Shown here: positions 9,105-17,856 of the stretch, piece by piece
How positions within the stretch are numbered: position 1 is the stretch's first letter
Layout of the letters: each line of letters opens with the position of its first letter
Source of the DNA: Acidimicrobiaceae bacterium
GTDB lineage: Bacteria; Actinomycetota; Acidimicrobiia; Acidimicrobiales; RAAP-2
Length of the DNA stretch: 64,000 nucleotides
Reading direction: 5' to 3'
Assembly: GCA_027314705.1 (NCBI GenBank)
Contig: DAHVAJ010000012.1
Span: 1 to 64,000 of the forward strand
Notes under the pieces: generated by a model
Databases searched by the model: none
What the model was told of the DNA's origin: nothing
What the model saw: the letters and a program-made list of their open reading frames with translations, nothing else
Program-made: the position numbers and the translations under genes

Positions 9105-9110
9105 TACGCT
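9105..9110 (+). promoter_or_regulatory. -10 box (TACGCT), probably leaderless
   Basis: TACGCT ends five bases before the ATG of the SCO6745-family gene, leaving no room for a ribosome site. Confidence 0.5.
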
Positions 9111-9115
9111 GCGCC

Positions 9116-9994
9116 ATGCGTCCCCGCCACGACAGCCCCCAGCCCGTCTCGCCGCTCACCGCCCACAAGACGTGGCGGACGCTCGAACCGCTCCACGGGC
9201 TGGTCTACTTCGCCCCCGAGTCCACCGAGGCGTTCGCCCGCCTCGGCCTCACCGGCCAGCGTGCCTACTTCGCCTCCCGCTCGGCGGCCATGGGACGCGT
9301 CGGACCGGGCACGGTGGCCGCCACCTTCTACAATTTCGACCCCGACCTGGTGCGCCGGTCCATGGACGGCGTGTGGGACCTCACCGATCCCGCCACCGTG
9401 CTCGAGGCGCGCTCGGTGGCGGCCGGTTCGGCCCTCCGGCGCATCCTGGGGCCCACCGCCGACTCACCCGAGCTGGTCCGGGCGGCGTCCCTGGCCCGGC
9501 GGGCGGCCGACCGGGCGGGCACGTGGACGTGCGGCCGGCCCCTGTTCGCCGGTCATGCCGACCAGCCCTGGCCCGAGGAGCACCTCCGGGTGCTGTGGCA
9601 CGCCCAGACGCTCCTGCGCGAGTTCCGAGGTGACGGCCACATCGCCGTGCTGGTCGGCCACGAACTCGGCCCGGTCGAGGCCCTCGTGCTCCACGAGGCC
9701 TTCGACGACCTCCCCACCGCCTTCCTGCGGACCACCCGCGGCTGGCCCGACCACGAGTGGGAAGCGGCCACGGCGCGCCTCGTCGAGCGCGGCTGGCTCC
9801 GGCCACCCCCGTCGGCCGGTCCGGCGGTGCTCACCGAGGAGGGCGCCTCGGTCCGGCGCCAGATCGAAGAGGTCACCGACCGGTTGTCGGTGCCGGCCTA
9901 CGAGGCCCTGGGCGAGGACGGCTGCGCCGAGCTCCGCGCCCTGGTACGACCGGCGTCGCGTGCCGTGGTCGCCTCGCCGGAGTTCCCCGGCTAG
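9116..9994 (+). CDS. SCO6745 family protein
   Basis: 292-residue actinobacterial protein of the SCO6745 family (function unknown, with a MarR-like C-terminal winged-helix region). Family phrases near the start are KTWRTLEPLHGLVYFAPES and RAYFASRSAAMG. The middle, from LRVLWHAQTLLREFRGDGH to GWPDHEWEAATARLVERGWL, looks like a helix-turn-helix wing. Homologues occur near secondary metabolism and elsewhere. It stands alone between the NfeD/SPFH pair and an SDR gene. Confidence 0.8.
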   Translation: MRPRHDSPQPVSPLTAHKTWRTLEPLHGLVYFAPESTEAFARLGLTGQRAYFASRSAAMGRVGPGTVAATFYNFDPDLVRRSMDGVWDLTDPATVLEARSVAAGSALRRILGPTADSPELVRAASLARRAADRAGTWTCGRPLFAGHADQPWPEEHLRVLWHAQTLLREFRGDGHIAVLVGHELGPVEALVLHEAFDDLPTAFLRTTRGWPDHEWEAATARLVERGWLRPPPSAGPAVLTEEGASVRRQIEEVTDRLSVPAYEALGEDGCAELRALVRPASRAVVASPEFPG

Positions 9995-10051
9995 TGCCCG
10001 GGACCCCGGTGCTCGACTAGGAACGGGGCACCCGCCCGAGGAGGCACCACC

Positions 10052-10909
10052 GTGAGCCCGCAGCGCCCCAGCGACGTACCGCCCATCGACGACTGGGGCC
10101 ACCTGCTCGAGGGACGGGTGGCCGTGGTCACCGGAGGCGGAGGCGGCATCGGCGCGGCCGTCTGCCGCTTGTTCGCGGCCCACGGTGCCCGGGTGGAGGT
10201 GGCCGAGGTCGACCCCGGGCGAGCCGAGGCCGTGACGGACGAGGTGACCGGGTCCGGGGGGACGGCGAGGGCCCACGTCGTCGACGTGACCCGGCCCGAC
10301 GAGGTCGACGCCCTGGCCCGGGCCGTCCTCGACGCTCACGGCCGGGTGGACGTCCTCGTCAACAACGTCGGGGACTACCGGCCTCTGGTCCGCTTCGAGG
10401 CGTCCACCCCGGCATCGTGGCAGGCCATGTACGAGACCAACCTCCTCCACGTGCTGGCCGTGACCCGGGCCTTCCTCGGGCCCCTGGCCGACGGCTCCGG
10501 AGGGTCGGTCGTCAACGTCCACTCCGTCGAGGGGCTGCGCGGCTACCCCGGAGACCCCGTCTACGCGGCCATGAAGGCGGCCGTGGCCCACTTCACCACG
10601 GCCCTGGCCGTCTCCGTCGGTCGGCGGGGGGTGCGGGTCAACGGCATCGGTCCCGACCTCACCCAGACCGACCAGGTCGACTACCTGGCCGGATCCGGGG
10701 ACGACGACCGGCTGTGGCCGGCGTGGGCTCCGGTCGGCCGGGTGGGCTGGCCCGAGGACCAGGCCCGGGTCGCCCTCTTCCTGGCCTCCGACCTCTCGTC
10801 CTTCGTCACCGGCCACAACATCCCCGTGGACGGAGGTACCCGGGCCGGCGGAGGATGGTTCTGGTCGCCGAGCGCCGGGCGGTTCGTGAACCGGCCGCGG
10901 GGTCTCTGA
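10052..10909 (+). CDS. SDR-family NAD(P)-dependent oxidoreductase
   Basis: Classical short-chain dehydrogenase, 285 residues. Cofactor motif TGGGGGIG, NNVG, catalytic Ser in NVHSVEG, YAAMK pair (Tyr and Lys), and the usual end SSFVTGHNIPVDGGTRAGGGW. GTG start with GAGGAG about eight bases upstream, one of the clearer ribosome sites here. The substrate cannot be told. Confidence 0.92.
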   Translation: MSPQRPSDVPPIDDWGHLLEGRVAVVTGGGGGIGAAVCRLFAAHGARVEVAEVDPGRAEAVTDEVTGSGGTARAHVVDVTRPDEVDALARAVLDAHGRVDVLVNNVGDYRPLVRFEASTPASWQAMYETNLLHVLAVTRAFLGPLADGSGGSVVNVHSVEGLRGYPGDPVYAAMKAAVAHFTTALAVSVGRRGVRVNGIGPDLTQTDQVDYLAGSGDDDRLWPAWAPVGRVGWPEDQARVALFLASDLSSFVTGHNIPVDGGTRAGGGWFWSPSAGRFVNRPRGL

Positions 10910-10933
10910 CCGGCGCCGGACGGAGGGGACCGA

Positions 10934-11824
10934 TCAGGCGTCGCGGCGGACCAGGAGCCACGCCCCGAGGGCCACGAACACCCCCGCGTAGAGCACGAGG
11001 ACGCCGGCGGCCGCCCACGGATCGAGCAGGACCCCGACGAAGTTGTTGTGGGTCCTCGAGACCACCGTCATGGCCACTCCCAGGTTGGACGGCAGGTAGC
11101 GCTCGAAGGGCTGGGAGAAGCTCGAGGGGAGGATCTGGACGATGAGCGGGAGCACGAGCAGCACGCCCACGAACACGGAGATGGCGCCGGCCGTGTGCCG
11201 CACCAGGAAGCCCATGCCGAAGGCGATGAGGGCCAGCACCAGCAGGTAGACGCCGGCCAGGAAGACCGCCCGGAAGGCCCCGGGGGTGGTCAGGGAGTCG
11301 ACCGGGATGGTGGGGCTGCGCACCTGGTTGAGCACGGTGCTCCCGGCGGGCAGGGTCTTGCCGCCGTGGGCCAGCAGGATGGCCTGGCTGAGGAAGAACG
11401 AGGCGAAGGCCGTGACCTCGGCCACGACCAGCACCACGGCGGACAGGACGAGCCCCTTGGCCGCCAGCACCGTGCCGCGCCGGGGCAGGGCGGCCAGCGT
11501 GGTGCGCATGGCCCCCGAGGCGTACTCGGCCGTCACCACGAGGGCCCCGAGGACGCCGACCACGAACTGCGAGAGGAACACCCCGCTCTGGCTGAAGCGG
11601 ACCGGGTCGAATTGGGCCCGTTCTGCCGCGGTGAGCTGGGCCCACCGTCCGGCCTCCAGGTTCGAGACGAGGGCGGACAGCCCGAGGCCGGCGACCACCA
11701 CGATGGCCAGGCAGACCCAGGTCGAGCGCACCGAGCGGAGCTTGGTCCACTCCGAGGCGAGGGCCTGACGGAGGCCGGCCCGCCCGCGGTCGAGGGCAGG
11801 GAGCGGGGCGGCGACGGTGGTCAT
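10934..11824 (-). CDS. ABC-2 type transporter permease
   Basis: 296 residues with about six hydrophobic helices and the N-terminal ASEWTKLRSVRSTWV signature of ABC-2 permeases that pair with a DrrA/CcmA-like ATPase. Its ATG overlaps the ATPase stop (ATGA), so the two form one exporter. The cargo is unknown; drug, lipid or peptide export are all possible. Confidence 0.92.
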   Translation of the reverse strand: MTTVAAPLPALDRGRAGLRQALASEWTKLRSVRSTWVCLAIVVVAGLGLSALVSNLEAGRWAQLTAAERAQFDPVRFSQSGVFLSQFVVGVLGALVVTAEYASGAMRTTLAALPRRGTVLAAKGLVLSAVVLVVAEVTAFASFFLSQAILLAHGGKTLPAGSTVLNQVRSPTIPVDSLTTPGAFRAVFLAGVYLLVLALIAFGMGFLVRHTAGAISVFVGVLLVLPLIVQILPSSFSQPFERYLPSNLGVAMTVVSRTHNNFVGVLLDPWAAAGVLVLYAGVFVALGAWLLVRRDA

Positions 11825-12744
11825 CGGGCGCCCCGCTCGGGAGCGAGGCCGTGGAAGTCCACGGCGTCGGAGGTGAGATCCATGAAGACCTCCTCGAGGC
11901 TGGCCTGTTGGGGGCTGAGCTCGTGCAAGGGCAGGCCGGCGGCGTGGGCGGCGTCACCGATGGCGGCCAGGTCCATCCGCGTCACCAGCAGGCCGCCGTC
12001 GTCCCGGGCCAGTACGCCGGCGCCGGCCGCGGTGAGCACGCCACCCAGCCGGTCGGCCTCGGGCGAGCGCACCAGGACGGTGGCTTCGGTGTTGGAGGCG
12101 ATGAAGTCCGCGACCGACGTGTCGGCGATGAGGCGGCCGCGTCCGATGACCACGAGGTCGGTGGCGGTGAGGGCCATCTCGCTCATGAGGTGGCTCGAAA
12201 CGAAGATGGTGCGGCCCTCGGCGGCCAGACCCTTCAGCAGATTGCGCACCCAGAGGATCCCCTCGGGGTCCAGTCCGTTGATGGGCTCGTCGAACAGGAG
12301 GACACCCGGGTCGCCGAGGAGCGCGGAGGCGATGCCCAGGCGCTGGCTCATGCCGAGCGAGAACTTGCCCACCTTGCGCTTGGCCACGCTGTCGAGACCG
12401 ACCATGCCCAGGACCTCGTCGACCCTGGTCCTCGGGAGGGCGTTGCTCTGGGCCAGGCTGAGCAGGTGGTTGTAGGCGGTGCGTCCGGGATGGACCGCCT
12501 TGGCCTCGAGCAGGGCGCCCACCTCACGCAGGGGCCAGCGGAGGTCGTGGTAGCGGTGTCCGTCGAGGGTCACCCGCCCGGCGTCGGGCCGGTCGAGGCC
12601 CATGATCAACCGCATGGTGGTCGACTTGCCCGAGCCGTTCGGCCCGAGGAAACCGGTCACCACCCCGGGGCGGACCGAGAAGGTCAGACCGTCGACGGCC
12701 TTGGTCGAGCCGTAGCTCTTGGCCAGTCCGGACGCCTCGATCAC
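11821..12744 (-). CDS. ABC transporter ATP-binding protein
   Basis: 307 residues: Walker A GPNGSGKST, signature LGMSQRLGIASALL (degenerate but usual for this branch), Walker B VLLFDEPINGLDPEG, switch His in SSHLMSEM, then a C-terminal accessory part of about 90 residues. GTG start with GGGAGG seven bases upstream. Energises the permease encoded by the overlapping gene. A possible short leader ORF ends on the start codon. Confidence 0.93.
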   Translation of the reverse strand: MIEASGLAKSYGSTKAVDGLTFSVRPGVVTGFLGPNGSGKSTTMRLIMGLDRPDAGRVTLDGHRYHDLRWPLREVGALLEAKAVHPGRTAYNHLLSLAQSNALPRTRVDEVLGMVGLDSVAKRKVGKFSLGMSQRLGIASALLGDPGVLLFDEPINGLDPEGILWVRNLLKGLAAEGRTIFVSSHLMSEMALTATDLVVIGRGRLIADTSVADFIASNTEATVLVRSPEADRLGGVLTAAGAGVLARDDGGLLVTRMDLAAIGDAAHAAGLPLHELSPQQASLEEVFMDLTSDAVDFHGLAPERGAR

Positions 12745-12797
12745 GGCCGGACCTCCCGTGGCGCCCGGCCGCCGGCTCCGTCGTCGGCTGCGTGCAT
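12741..12797 (-). CDS. Possible 18-codon leader ORF before the ABC exporter
   Basis: An ATG stands six bases behind a TACGGT box and opens an 18-codon frame (MHAADDGAGGRAPREVRP) whose TGA overlaps the ABC ATPase GTG as GTGA. Position and overlap fit a leaderless leader peptide coupled to the transporter. It resembles no known peptide. The ABC gene has its own ribosome site inside this ORF, so the ORF may be fortuitous. Confidence 0.35.
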   Translation of the reverse strand: MHAADDGAGGRAPREVRP

Positions 12798-12803
12798 CGC
12801 CCG

Positions 12804-12809
12804 ACCGTA
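12804..12809 (-). promoter_or_regulatory. -10 box (TACGGT) for the ABC exporter
   Basis: TACGGT on the minus strand, six bases before the leader-ORF ATG and about 60 before the ATPase start; the same geometry as other probable leaderless promoters in the window. Confidence 0.4.
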
Positions 12810-12881
12810 CCAGGCCGGCCCGGCCGCTCCGGGGGCAGGGACCAGGTCGCCCGCCGGCTCCCGGTCTCCCCGGCGCGCCCC

Positions 12882-13562
12882 TCAGGCCGACGCGGCCACC
12901 GCGTCGGCCAGGAGCTCCTCCTCGCCCGGGAGGACCAGGACCCGGTAGCCGGCCCGGCGCTCCAGCCAGGCCCGATTGCGGCGGTGCAGCTCGCGGGAGT
13001 GGTCGTACCGGTCGAGCACGACGACGGCCGCCGGCGGGTCACCCACGGCCGTGGACAGCGCCGCCATGCTCAGGCTCACGCTGTTGATGGTACCCAGCCC
13101 GGCGTCCGCCACCAGGACCACCGCGTCGGGACGGAGGGCGCCGCAGAAGTCGACGGCGTCCCCGTCGTCGGCCTGGGGGGAGCGCACCCCACCGGCCGTC
13201 TCGACCAGGCCGACGGCGACCGACCTGGTCGGCCAGGCCAGCGCGCCGTACAGGTCGGCCACCGTGAAGGCCGGGAGGCCGAGTGCTTCGGCGGCCATGG
13301 GCGGGGCCATGGCCCGCGGGTACCAACGGGAGCGGCGGCAGACCTGGTCGGGCCGCTCGCCCGAGGCCTCCCCCAGCACCTCGGCGTCGGTGGCGCCCCC
13401 GAGCACTCCCCCGTCGCCGTCCACCTCGAACGACTGGGCCGGCTTGCGGGCGGCCACGGTGAGGCCCCGCCCCCGCAGCACGGCCAGCAGGCGGGCCCCC
13501 ACCCACGTCTTGCCCACGTCGGTGGCGGTGCCGCAGACCAGGACGACCCGGTCAGGCCGCAC
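12882..13562 (-). CDS. bioD: Dethiobiotin synthetase
   Basis: ATP-dependent closure of the ureido ring, converting DAPA to dethiobiotin. P-loop GTATDVGKTW (11-20), KPAQSF, ETAGGVRSP and VADAGLGTIN are typical. 226 residues. GTG start lies 11 bases inside the 3' end of bioF, so translation is probably coupled in a bioA-bioF-bioD operon. Confidence 0.94.
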   Translation of the reverse strand: MRPDRVVLVCGTATDVGKTWVGARLLAVLRGRGLTVAARKPAQSFEVDGDGGVLGGATDAEVLGEASGERPDQVCRRSRWYPRAMAPPMAAEALGLPAFTVADLYGALAWPTRSVAVGLVETAGGVRSPQADDGDAVDFCGALRPDAVVLVADAGLGTINSVSLSMAALSTAVGDPPAAVVVLDRYDHSRELHRRNRAWLERRAGYRVLVLPGEEELLADAVAASA

Positions 13563-14733
13563 CGGACGATCCCCGGGGAACGACGGCGTCCAGGGCGGCC
13601 ACCAGCCGGGCGACCTGCTCGTCGGCGTGGGCGGCCGAGAGCGTCACCCGGAGCCGGGACGTGCCCACCGGGACGGTGGGTGGCCGGATGGCCGGCACCC
13701 ACAGGCCGGCCCCGAGCAGCTGGTCGGCCGCGCCCAGGGCGGCCTCCTCGCTGCCCAGCACCACCGGCAGGATGGGTGACCGGTGGTGGGCCAGGCCGAC
13801 CGCCCCGGCCACCCGGTCCACGTGGGCGGTCAGGCGGGCACGCAGGACGTCGCCCTCGGGCGAGCGCACCACCTCCAGCGCGGCCAGGGCGGCGGCGGCG
13901 GCGGCCGGCGTGGGGGCGGTGGTGAAGACGTAGGGGCGGGCCAGGTTGACCAGCAGGTCGACGGCGTGCCGGGAGCCGGCCACGAACCCGCCCAGCGAGC
14001 CGAGCGCCTTCGAGAGGGTCCCGACCCGGAGGACGTCGGGGGCGGCGCCGGGAGCCAGGTCCGGACCGAGGACGGCGTGGGCCTCGTCGAGGACCAGGAG
14101 GGCGCCGTACCGGGTGGCCAGGGCGGCCAGCCCCTCGAGGTCGGCGGCGTCGCCGTCCATCGAGAAGACGGCGTCCGTGACGACCACGGCGCGTCCGGGC
14201 GTGGCGGCCAGGGCGGCACCGAGGGCGGCGAGGTCGCCGTGGGGGTAGACGCGGACCTCGGCCCGGGCCAACCGGCACCCGTCGATGATGGAGGCGTGGT
14301 TGAGCTCGTCCGAGTGGACGGTCACCCCCGGCCCGGCGACGACCGACAGCACCGAGAGGTTGGCGGCGAACCCCGTCGGGAAGACGACCGCGGCCTCGGT
14401 GCCCTTCCACTCGGCCAGAGCCGCCTCGAGATCGTGGTGGACCGGCCGGGAGCCGGTCACCAACCGGGAGGCCCCGGCCCCTGCACCCCATCGGTCGAGC
14501 GCCGTGTGGGCCGCGGCGACGACGGCCGGATGGGTGGTCAGTCCGAGGTAGTCGTTGGAGGCGAACGAGACGACCGGCCGGGCCGCGCTGGGAGCGGGCA
14601 CCCCGGGCGGCGCCTCGAGCAGCCCGGCAGGGCCGCTCGCGTCGAACGGGCGCGGCGCCCGCCACCGGCCGACGGCGGCCACGGCCCGACACGACTCCTC
14701 GATCCACGCCTCCCAGGTGGTCGGCGGCGTCAC
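13552..14733 (-). CDS. bioF: 8-amino-7-oxononanoate synthase
   Basis: PLP enzyme that condenses pimeloyl-thioester with L-alanine to KAPA. Motifs: FASNDYLGLTTHP, GAGASRLVTG, SDELNHASIIDG, VLDEAHA, and the PLP lysine in TLSKALGSLGG (Lys242). The start is GTG 14733, overlapping the bioA stop as GTGA; 393 residues is normal. No bioC, bioH or bioW is visible nearby, so the pimeloyl source is encoded elsewhere. Confidence 0.95.
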   Translation of the reverse strand: MTPPTTWEAWIEESCRAVAAVGRWRAPRPFDASGPAGLLEAPPGVPAPSAARPVVSFASNDYLGLTTHPAVVAAAHTALDRWGAGAGASRLVTGSRPVHHDLEAALAEWKGTEAAVVFPTGFAANLSVLSVVAGPGVTVHSDELNHASIIDGCRLARAEVRVYPHGDLAALGAALAATPGRAVVVTDAVFSMDGDAADLEGLAALATRYGALLVLDEAHAVLGPDLAPGAAPDVLRVGTLSKALGSLGGFVAGSRHAVDLLVNLARPYVFTTAPTPAAAAAALAALEVVRSPEGDVLRARLTAHVDRVAGAVGLAHHRSPILPVVLGSEEAALGAADQLLGAGLWVPAIRPPTVPVGTSRLRVTLSAAHADEQVARLVAALDAVVPRGSSGAA

Positions 14734-16046
14734 CGGGCGTCCTCGGCCCGCACCTCGGCGATCGCGGCGACCAGCACGTCCACCACCCGGTCGAGCTCGT
14801 CGGCCGTGCTGGTGAGGGGGGGCATGAGCACGACCACGTCGCCGAGCGGGCGAAGCAGGACGCCTCGGCGCACGGCGCCGGCGCACACGCGGCGGCCCCA
14901 GCGGGAGGCGCCGGGGGGCGGATCGAGCTCCACGCCGACCATCAGGCCGCGTCGGCGCACCTCGGCCACCCCCTCGAGCGCGGCCACCTCGGCCAGACGT
15001 CCCCCGAGGTGGTCGGCGACGGCTCGCACGTGGGCGAGCACGTCCCACTCCTCGAGGAGCTGCAGGTGCCGCAGGGCCACCGCGCACGCCAGGGCGTTCC
15101 CCCCGTAGGAGTGGCCGTGGTAGAAGGTGCGGTCCCCGAGGTCCTCGCCGAGGAACGCCTCGTAGACGGATCCGGCCACCACCGTGGCCGAGAGCGGGAG
15201 GTAGCCGCCGCTGATGCCCTTGCCCAGGCAGAGGAGGTCGGGGCGAAACCCGGGACCGGCCCACTCCGACGCGAAGAGCCGCCCCGTCCGGCCGAACCCG
15301 GTGGCCACCTCGTCGCAGATCAGGAGGACGCCGTGGGCCCGGCAGGCCTCGCCGAGCCGGGTGAGGTCGGTGGCCTCGGCCACCAGCATGCCCGAGGCCC
15401 CCTGGACCAACGGCTCGATCACCACCGCGGCCAGCGTGTCGGCATGGTCCTCGACCGCGGCCACGGCCGTGGCCGCCCAGTCGGCGCTGGCGTACCCGGG
15501 GGTGCGCAGGACCGGGAAGCGGAGTGGGTCGAAGACGGTGGTGCCGAAACCGCCGGCGCCCAGGGAGAGCGCGCCGACCGTGTCGCCGTGGTAGGCGCCG
15601 TCGAGGGCGAGGAACCGGTGGCGGCGGGGCTCGCCCCGGTTGACCCAGTACTGGAAGGCGACCTTCAGGGCCTGTTCGACGGCCACCGCACCGTCAGAAC
15701 CGAAGAGCACGTGGGGGGCGTCGACGGGCACCACGGCGCACAGGGCCTCGGCGAATTCGATCACGGACACGCTGCCGTTGCCGAGGAGGGTGGCGTGGGC
15801 CACCCGGCCGAGCTGGTCGATCACGGCCGCGTCGAGCTCGGGGAGGCGGTGTCCGAGCGTGGTCACCCAGAGCGACGAGATGGCGTCGAAGTAGCGGTTG
15901 CCGTGGACGTCGACCACCTCGCGCCCCTCGGCGGAGGCCACCGTGACCGGGACGTTGCCGGCGTAGGTGGCCATCTGGGTGAACCCGTGCCACACCACCG
16001 CGGCGTCGCGGGCCACCCAGGGGTCGGAAGGGGTGGGCGCAGCCAT
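14730..16046 (-). CDS. bioA: Adenosylmethionine-8-amino-7-oxononanoate aminotransferase
   Basis: Class III aminotransferase that makes DAPA from KAPA with SAM as amino donor. Typical BioA features are ISSLWVTTLGHRLPELDAA, FGSDGAVAVEQALK, ALDGAYHGDTVGA, CDEVATGFGRTG, the PLP lysine in LGKGISGGYLPLSA, and YHGHSYGGNALAC. ATG at 16046 gives 438 residues, matching the family; it heads the bioAFD operon and diverges from the riboflavin synthase gene across 79 bases. Confidence 0.95.
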   Translation of the reverse strand: MAAPTPSDPWVARDAAVVWHGFTQMATYAGNVPVTVASAEGREVVDVHGNRYFDAISSLWVTTLGHRLPELDAAVIDQLGRVAHATLLGNGSVSVIEFAEALCAVVPVDAPHVLFGSDGAVAVEQALKVAFQYWVNRGEPRRHRFLALDGAYHGDTVGALSLGAGGFGTTVFDPLRFPVLRTPGYASADWAATAVAAVEDHADTLAAVVIEPLVQGASGMLVAEATDLTRLGEACRAHGVLLICDEVATGFGRTGRLFASEWAGPGFRPDLLCLGKGISGGYLPLSATVVAGSVYEAFLGEDLGDRTFYHGHSYGGNALACAVALRHLQLLEEWDVLAHVRAVADHLGGRLAEVAALEGVAEVRRRGLMVGVELDPPPGASRWGRRVCAGAVRRGVLLRPLGDVVVLMPPLTSTADELDRVVDVLVAAIAEVRAEDAR

Positions 16047-16113
16047 CGCCTGGAGTCTTGCCGACGTCGGCGGGCCGGTCGAACCGGGCCGGGGACCCCG
16101 GGGAGGTCGCCGG

Positions 16114-16119
16114 TAGGAT
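16114..16119 (+). promoter_or_regulatory. -10 box (TAGGAT) for ribC, probably leaderless
   Basis: TAGGAT ends six bases before the ribC ATG in the 79-base gap shared with bioA. No Shine-Dalgarno sequence is present. Confidence 0.5.
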
Positions 16120-16125
16120 GCCGGC

Positions 16126-16602
16126 ATGGACCGCATCGGCGTCGTCGACACCATGTTCGCCCGCTACGACATGGGCGCCGAGGCCGTCGACGAGCTCGCC
16201 TCCTGTCCGGGCCACGGCACCGTCTTCGAGGTGGTGCGCCGCACCGTCCCCGGGTTCAAGGACCTCGGGGTCGAAGCCAAGCGCCTCATCGAGGTCGACG
16301 GCTGCCGCATCGTGGTGGCCCTCGGGATGCCCGGGCGGGCCGCCATCGACCAGGTCTGCGCCCACGAGGCCTCGCAGGGGATCATGCTGGCCCAGCTCCT
16401 GACCAACACCCACGTCCTGGAAGTCTTCGTGCACGAGACGGAGGAGGACGACCCGTCCCGACTGGCCGGGGTGTGCGCCGACCGCTCCCGCAAACACGCA
16501 CGCAACGCCTACTGGATGCTCTACGAGCCCGAGCAGCTCACCCGGCGGGCCGGCCTGGGCGTCCGCCAGGGGTACGAGGACGCCGGTCCCCTGGCCCCGT
16601 GA
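16126..16602 (+). CDS. ribC: Archaeal-type riboflavin synthase
   Basis: Converts two 6,7-dimethyl-8-ribityllumazine molecules into riboflavin. The 158 residues match the archaeal RibC family, a paralogue of lumazine synthase, not the bacterial double-barrel RibE. Shared phrases are VDTMFARYDMG, RRTVPGFKDL, VALGMPGRA, VCAHEASQGIMLAQLLTN, EVFVHE and the end GVRQGYEDAGP; these run the whole length with normal spacing. It stands alone, divergent from bioA, with no other rib gene in the window. Family assignment is strong; transfer from archaea is inference. Confidence 0.93.
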   Translation: MDRIGVVDTMFARYDMGAEAVDELASCPGHGTVFEVVRRTVPGFKDLGVEAKRLIEVDGCRIVVALGMPGRAAIDQVCAHEASQGIMLAQLLTNTHVLEVFVHETEEDDPSRLAGVCADRSRKHARNAYWMLYEPEQLTRRAGLGVRQGYEDAGPLAP

Positions 16603-16623
16603 GCCCTCCGGCCGCGACCGTCC

Positions 16624-17760
16624 TCAGACCTGCGGGTCGTGGGGGAGGCCGAGGGCCCGCTCGGCCACGATGTTTCGCTGCACCTCGGCGGTGCCGCCCC
16701 CGATGGTGAGGGCCGGCGAGAAGAGAAACCCGTAGCCCCACATGGTCGCCGGCCAGCCGCCGGGCGCGTCCCCGGGCACCGGGCCCGTCCCGTTCAGCAT
16801 GCCGCCGGCCCCGGCCAGGTCTCGAGCGAGCCCCATCACCTGCCGGCCGTGCTCGTCGGCCAGGGCCTTGCGCACTGAGGCCTCGGGGCCGGGCGGCGCG
16901 CCGGCCAGCGCGGCGGAGACGGTCCGGAGCCGGAGGAGGCGGAGGAGCTCCCCTTCGCCCCAGACCCGGGCCAGCCGCTGACGCAGGAGCGGGTCGGTGG
17001 TGCCCCCGGCCCGGCGGACGGCCTCGATCAGGTCGTCGGCGGTGGGCCCCTGCCCCCACAGCGACCCCGCCCCCGAGAGCGAGACCCGCTCGTTGCCCAG
17101 CGTCACCTTGGCCAGGGCCCACCCCTGCCCCGGCTCGCCCACCAGCTGTCCGGCCGGGAGTCTCACCTCGTCGAGGAAGACCTCGTTGAAGGTATGGGTG
17201 CCCGTCATGTCCACCAGGGGCCGCACGGTGACGCCCGGGGCGTCCATGGGGCAGACGAAGTACGAGATGCCCCGGTGGCGGGGGGCGTCGGGGTCGGTGC
17301 GGGCCAGCAGGATCCCGAGGTGGGCGACGTGGGCGTACGAGGTCCAGACCTTCTGCCCCGAGACCACCCACTGGTCGCCGTCGCGCACGGCCCGGGTGGT
17401 GAGCGAGGCCAGATCGGAGCCGGCGCCGGGCTCGCTGAACAACTGGCACCAGATCTCCTCGCCGGCCAGCAGGGGCAGGAGGTACCGGGACGTCTGGGCC
17501 TCGGTGCCGGCGTGGACCAGGGTGGGGCCGGCCCAGCCGATCCCGATCGGGTTGTCCGGCCGGCGCACGCGGGCCCGGCGCAGTTCCTCGTCCACCACCA
17601 GCTGGAGGGCCGGATCCGCCCCGAGGCCCCACGGGGCCGGCCAGTGCGGCGCCACGAGCCCCCGCTCCGCCAGCTCCCGCCCGGTCGGGTCCGGGTGGTC
17701 GGCGAGCCACGCCCGCAGCTCGGCCCGGCGGGGATCGTCGTCGGCTCGTGCACCGTCCAT
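16624..17760 (-). CDS. Acyl-CoA dehydrogenase
   Basis: FAD enzyme of the acyl-CoA dehydrogenase family, 378 residues. Motifs: LFSEPGAGSDLASLTTRA, WVVSGQKVWTSYAHVA, KVTLGNERVSL, and the C-terminal helix with GGGTAEVQRNIVAERALGLP. Actinobacteria often use this branch for steroid or branched acyl-CoA breakdown; the substrate cannot be fixed here. It diverges from an acyl-CoA synthetase gene, suggesting a common pathway. Confidence 0.93.
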   Translation of the reverse strand: MDGARADDDPRRAELRAWLADHPDPTGRELAERGLVAPHWPAPWGLGADPALQLVVDEELRRARVRRPDNPIGIGWAGPTLVHAGTEAQTSRYLLPLLAGEEIWCQLFSEPGAGSDLASLTTRAVRDGDQWVVSGQKVWTSYAHVAHLGILLARTDPDAPRHRGISYFVCPMDAPGVTVRPLVDMTGTHTFNEVFLDEVRLPAGQLVGEPGQGWALAKVTLGNERVSLSGAGSLWGQGPTADDLIEAVRRAGGTTDPLLRQRLARVWGEGELLRLLRLRTVSAALAGAPPGPEASVRKALADEHGRQVMGLARDLAGAGGMLNGTGPVPGDAPGGWPATMWGYGFLFSPALTIGGGTAEVQRNIVAERALGLPHDPQV

Positions 17761-17767
17761 GGCGGGA

Positions 17768-17773
17768 AGCGTA
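17768..17773 (-). promoter_or_regulatory. -10 box (TACGCT) for the acyl-CoA dehydrogenase
   Basis: TACGCT on the minus strand ends seven bases before the ATG at 17760; probably a leaderless transcript. Confidence 0.5.
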
Positions 17774-17856
17774 GGCTGCTGCACCGATGCCGGCAGCCAG
17801 GTGGCCGGCCGGGGGCCGGCGCCGCGCGCGCCGGCCGGGGGACAGGAGGGTGCAGC

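Noticed and set aside
16075-16087. Inverted repeat CCGGT-CGA-ACCGG between bioA and ribC as a biotin operator
   Set aside because: It lacks the TGAAC/GTTCA form of known actinobacterial biotin operators, and short GC palindromes are expected by chance here.
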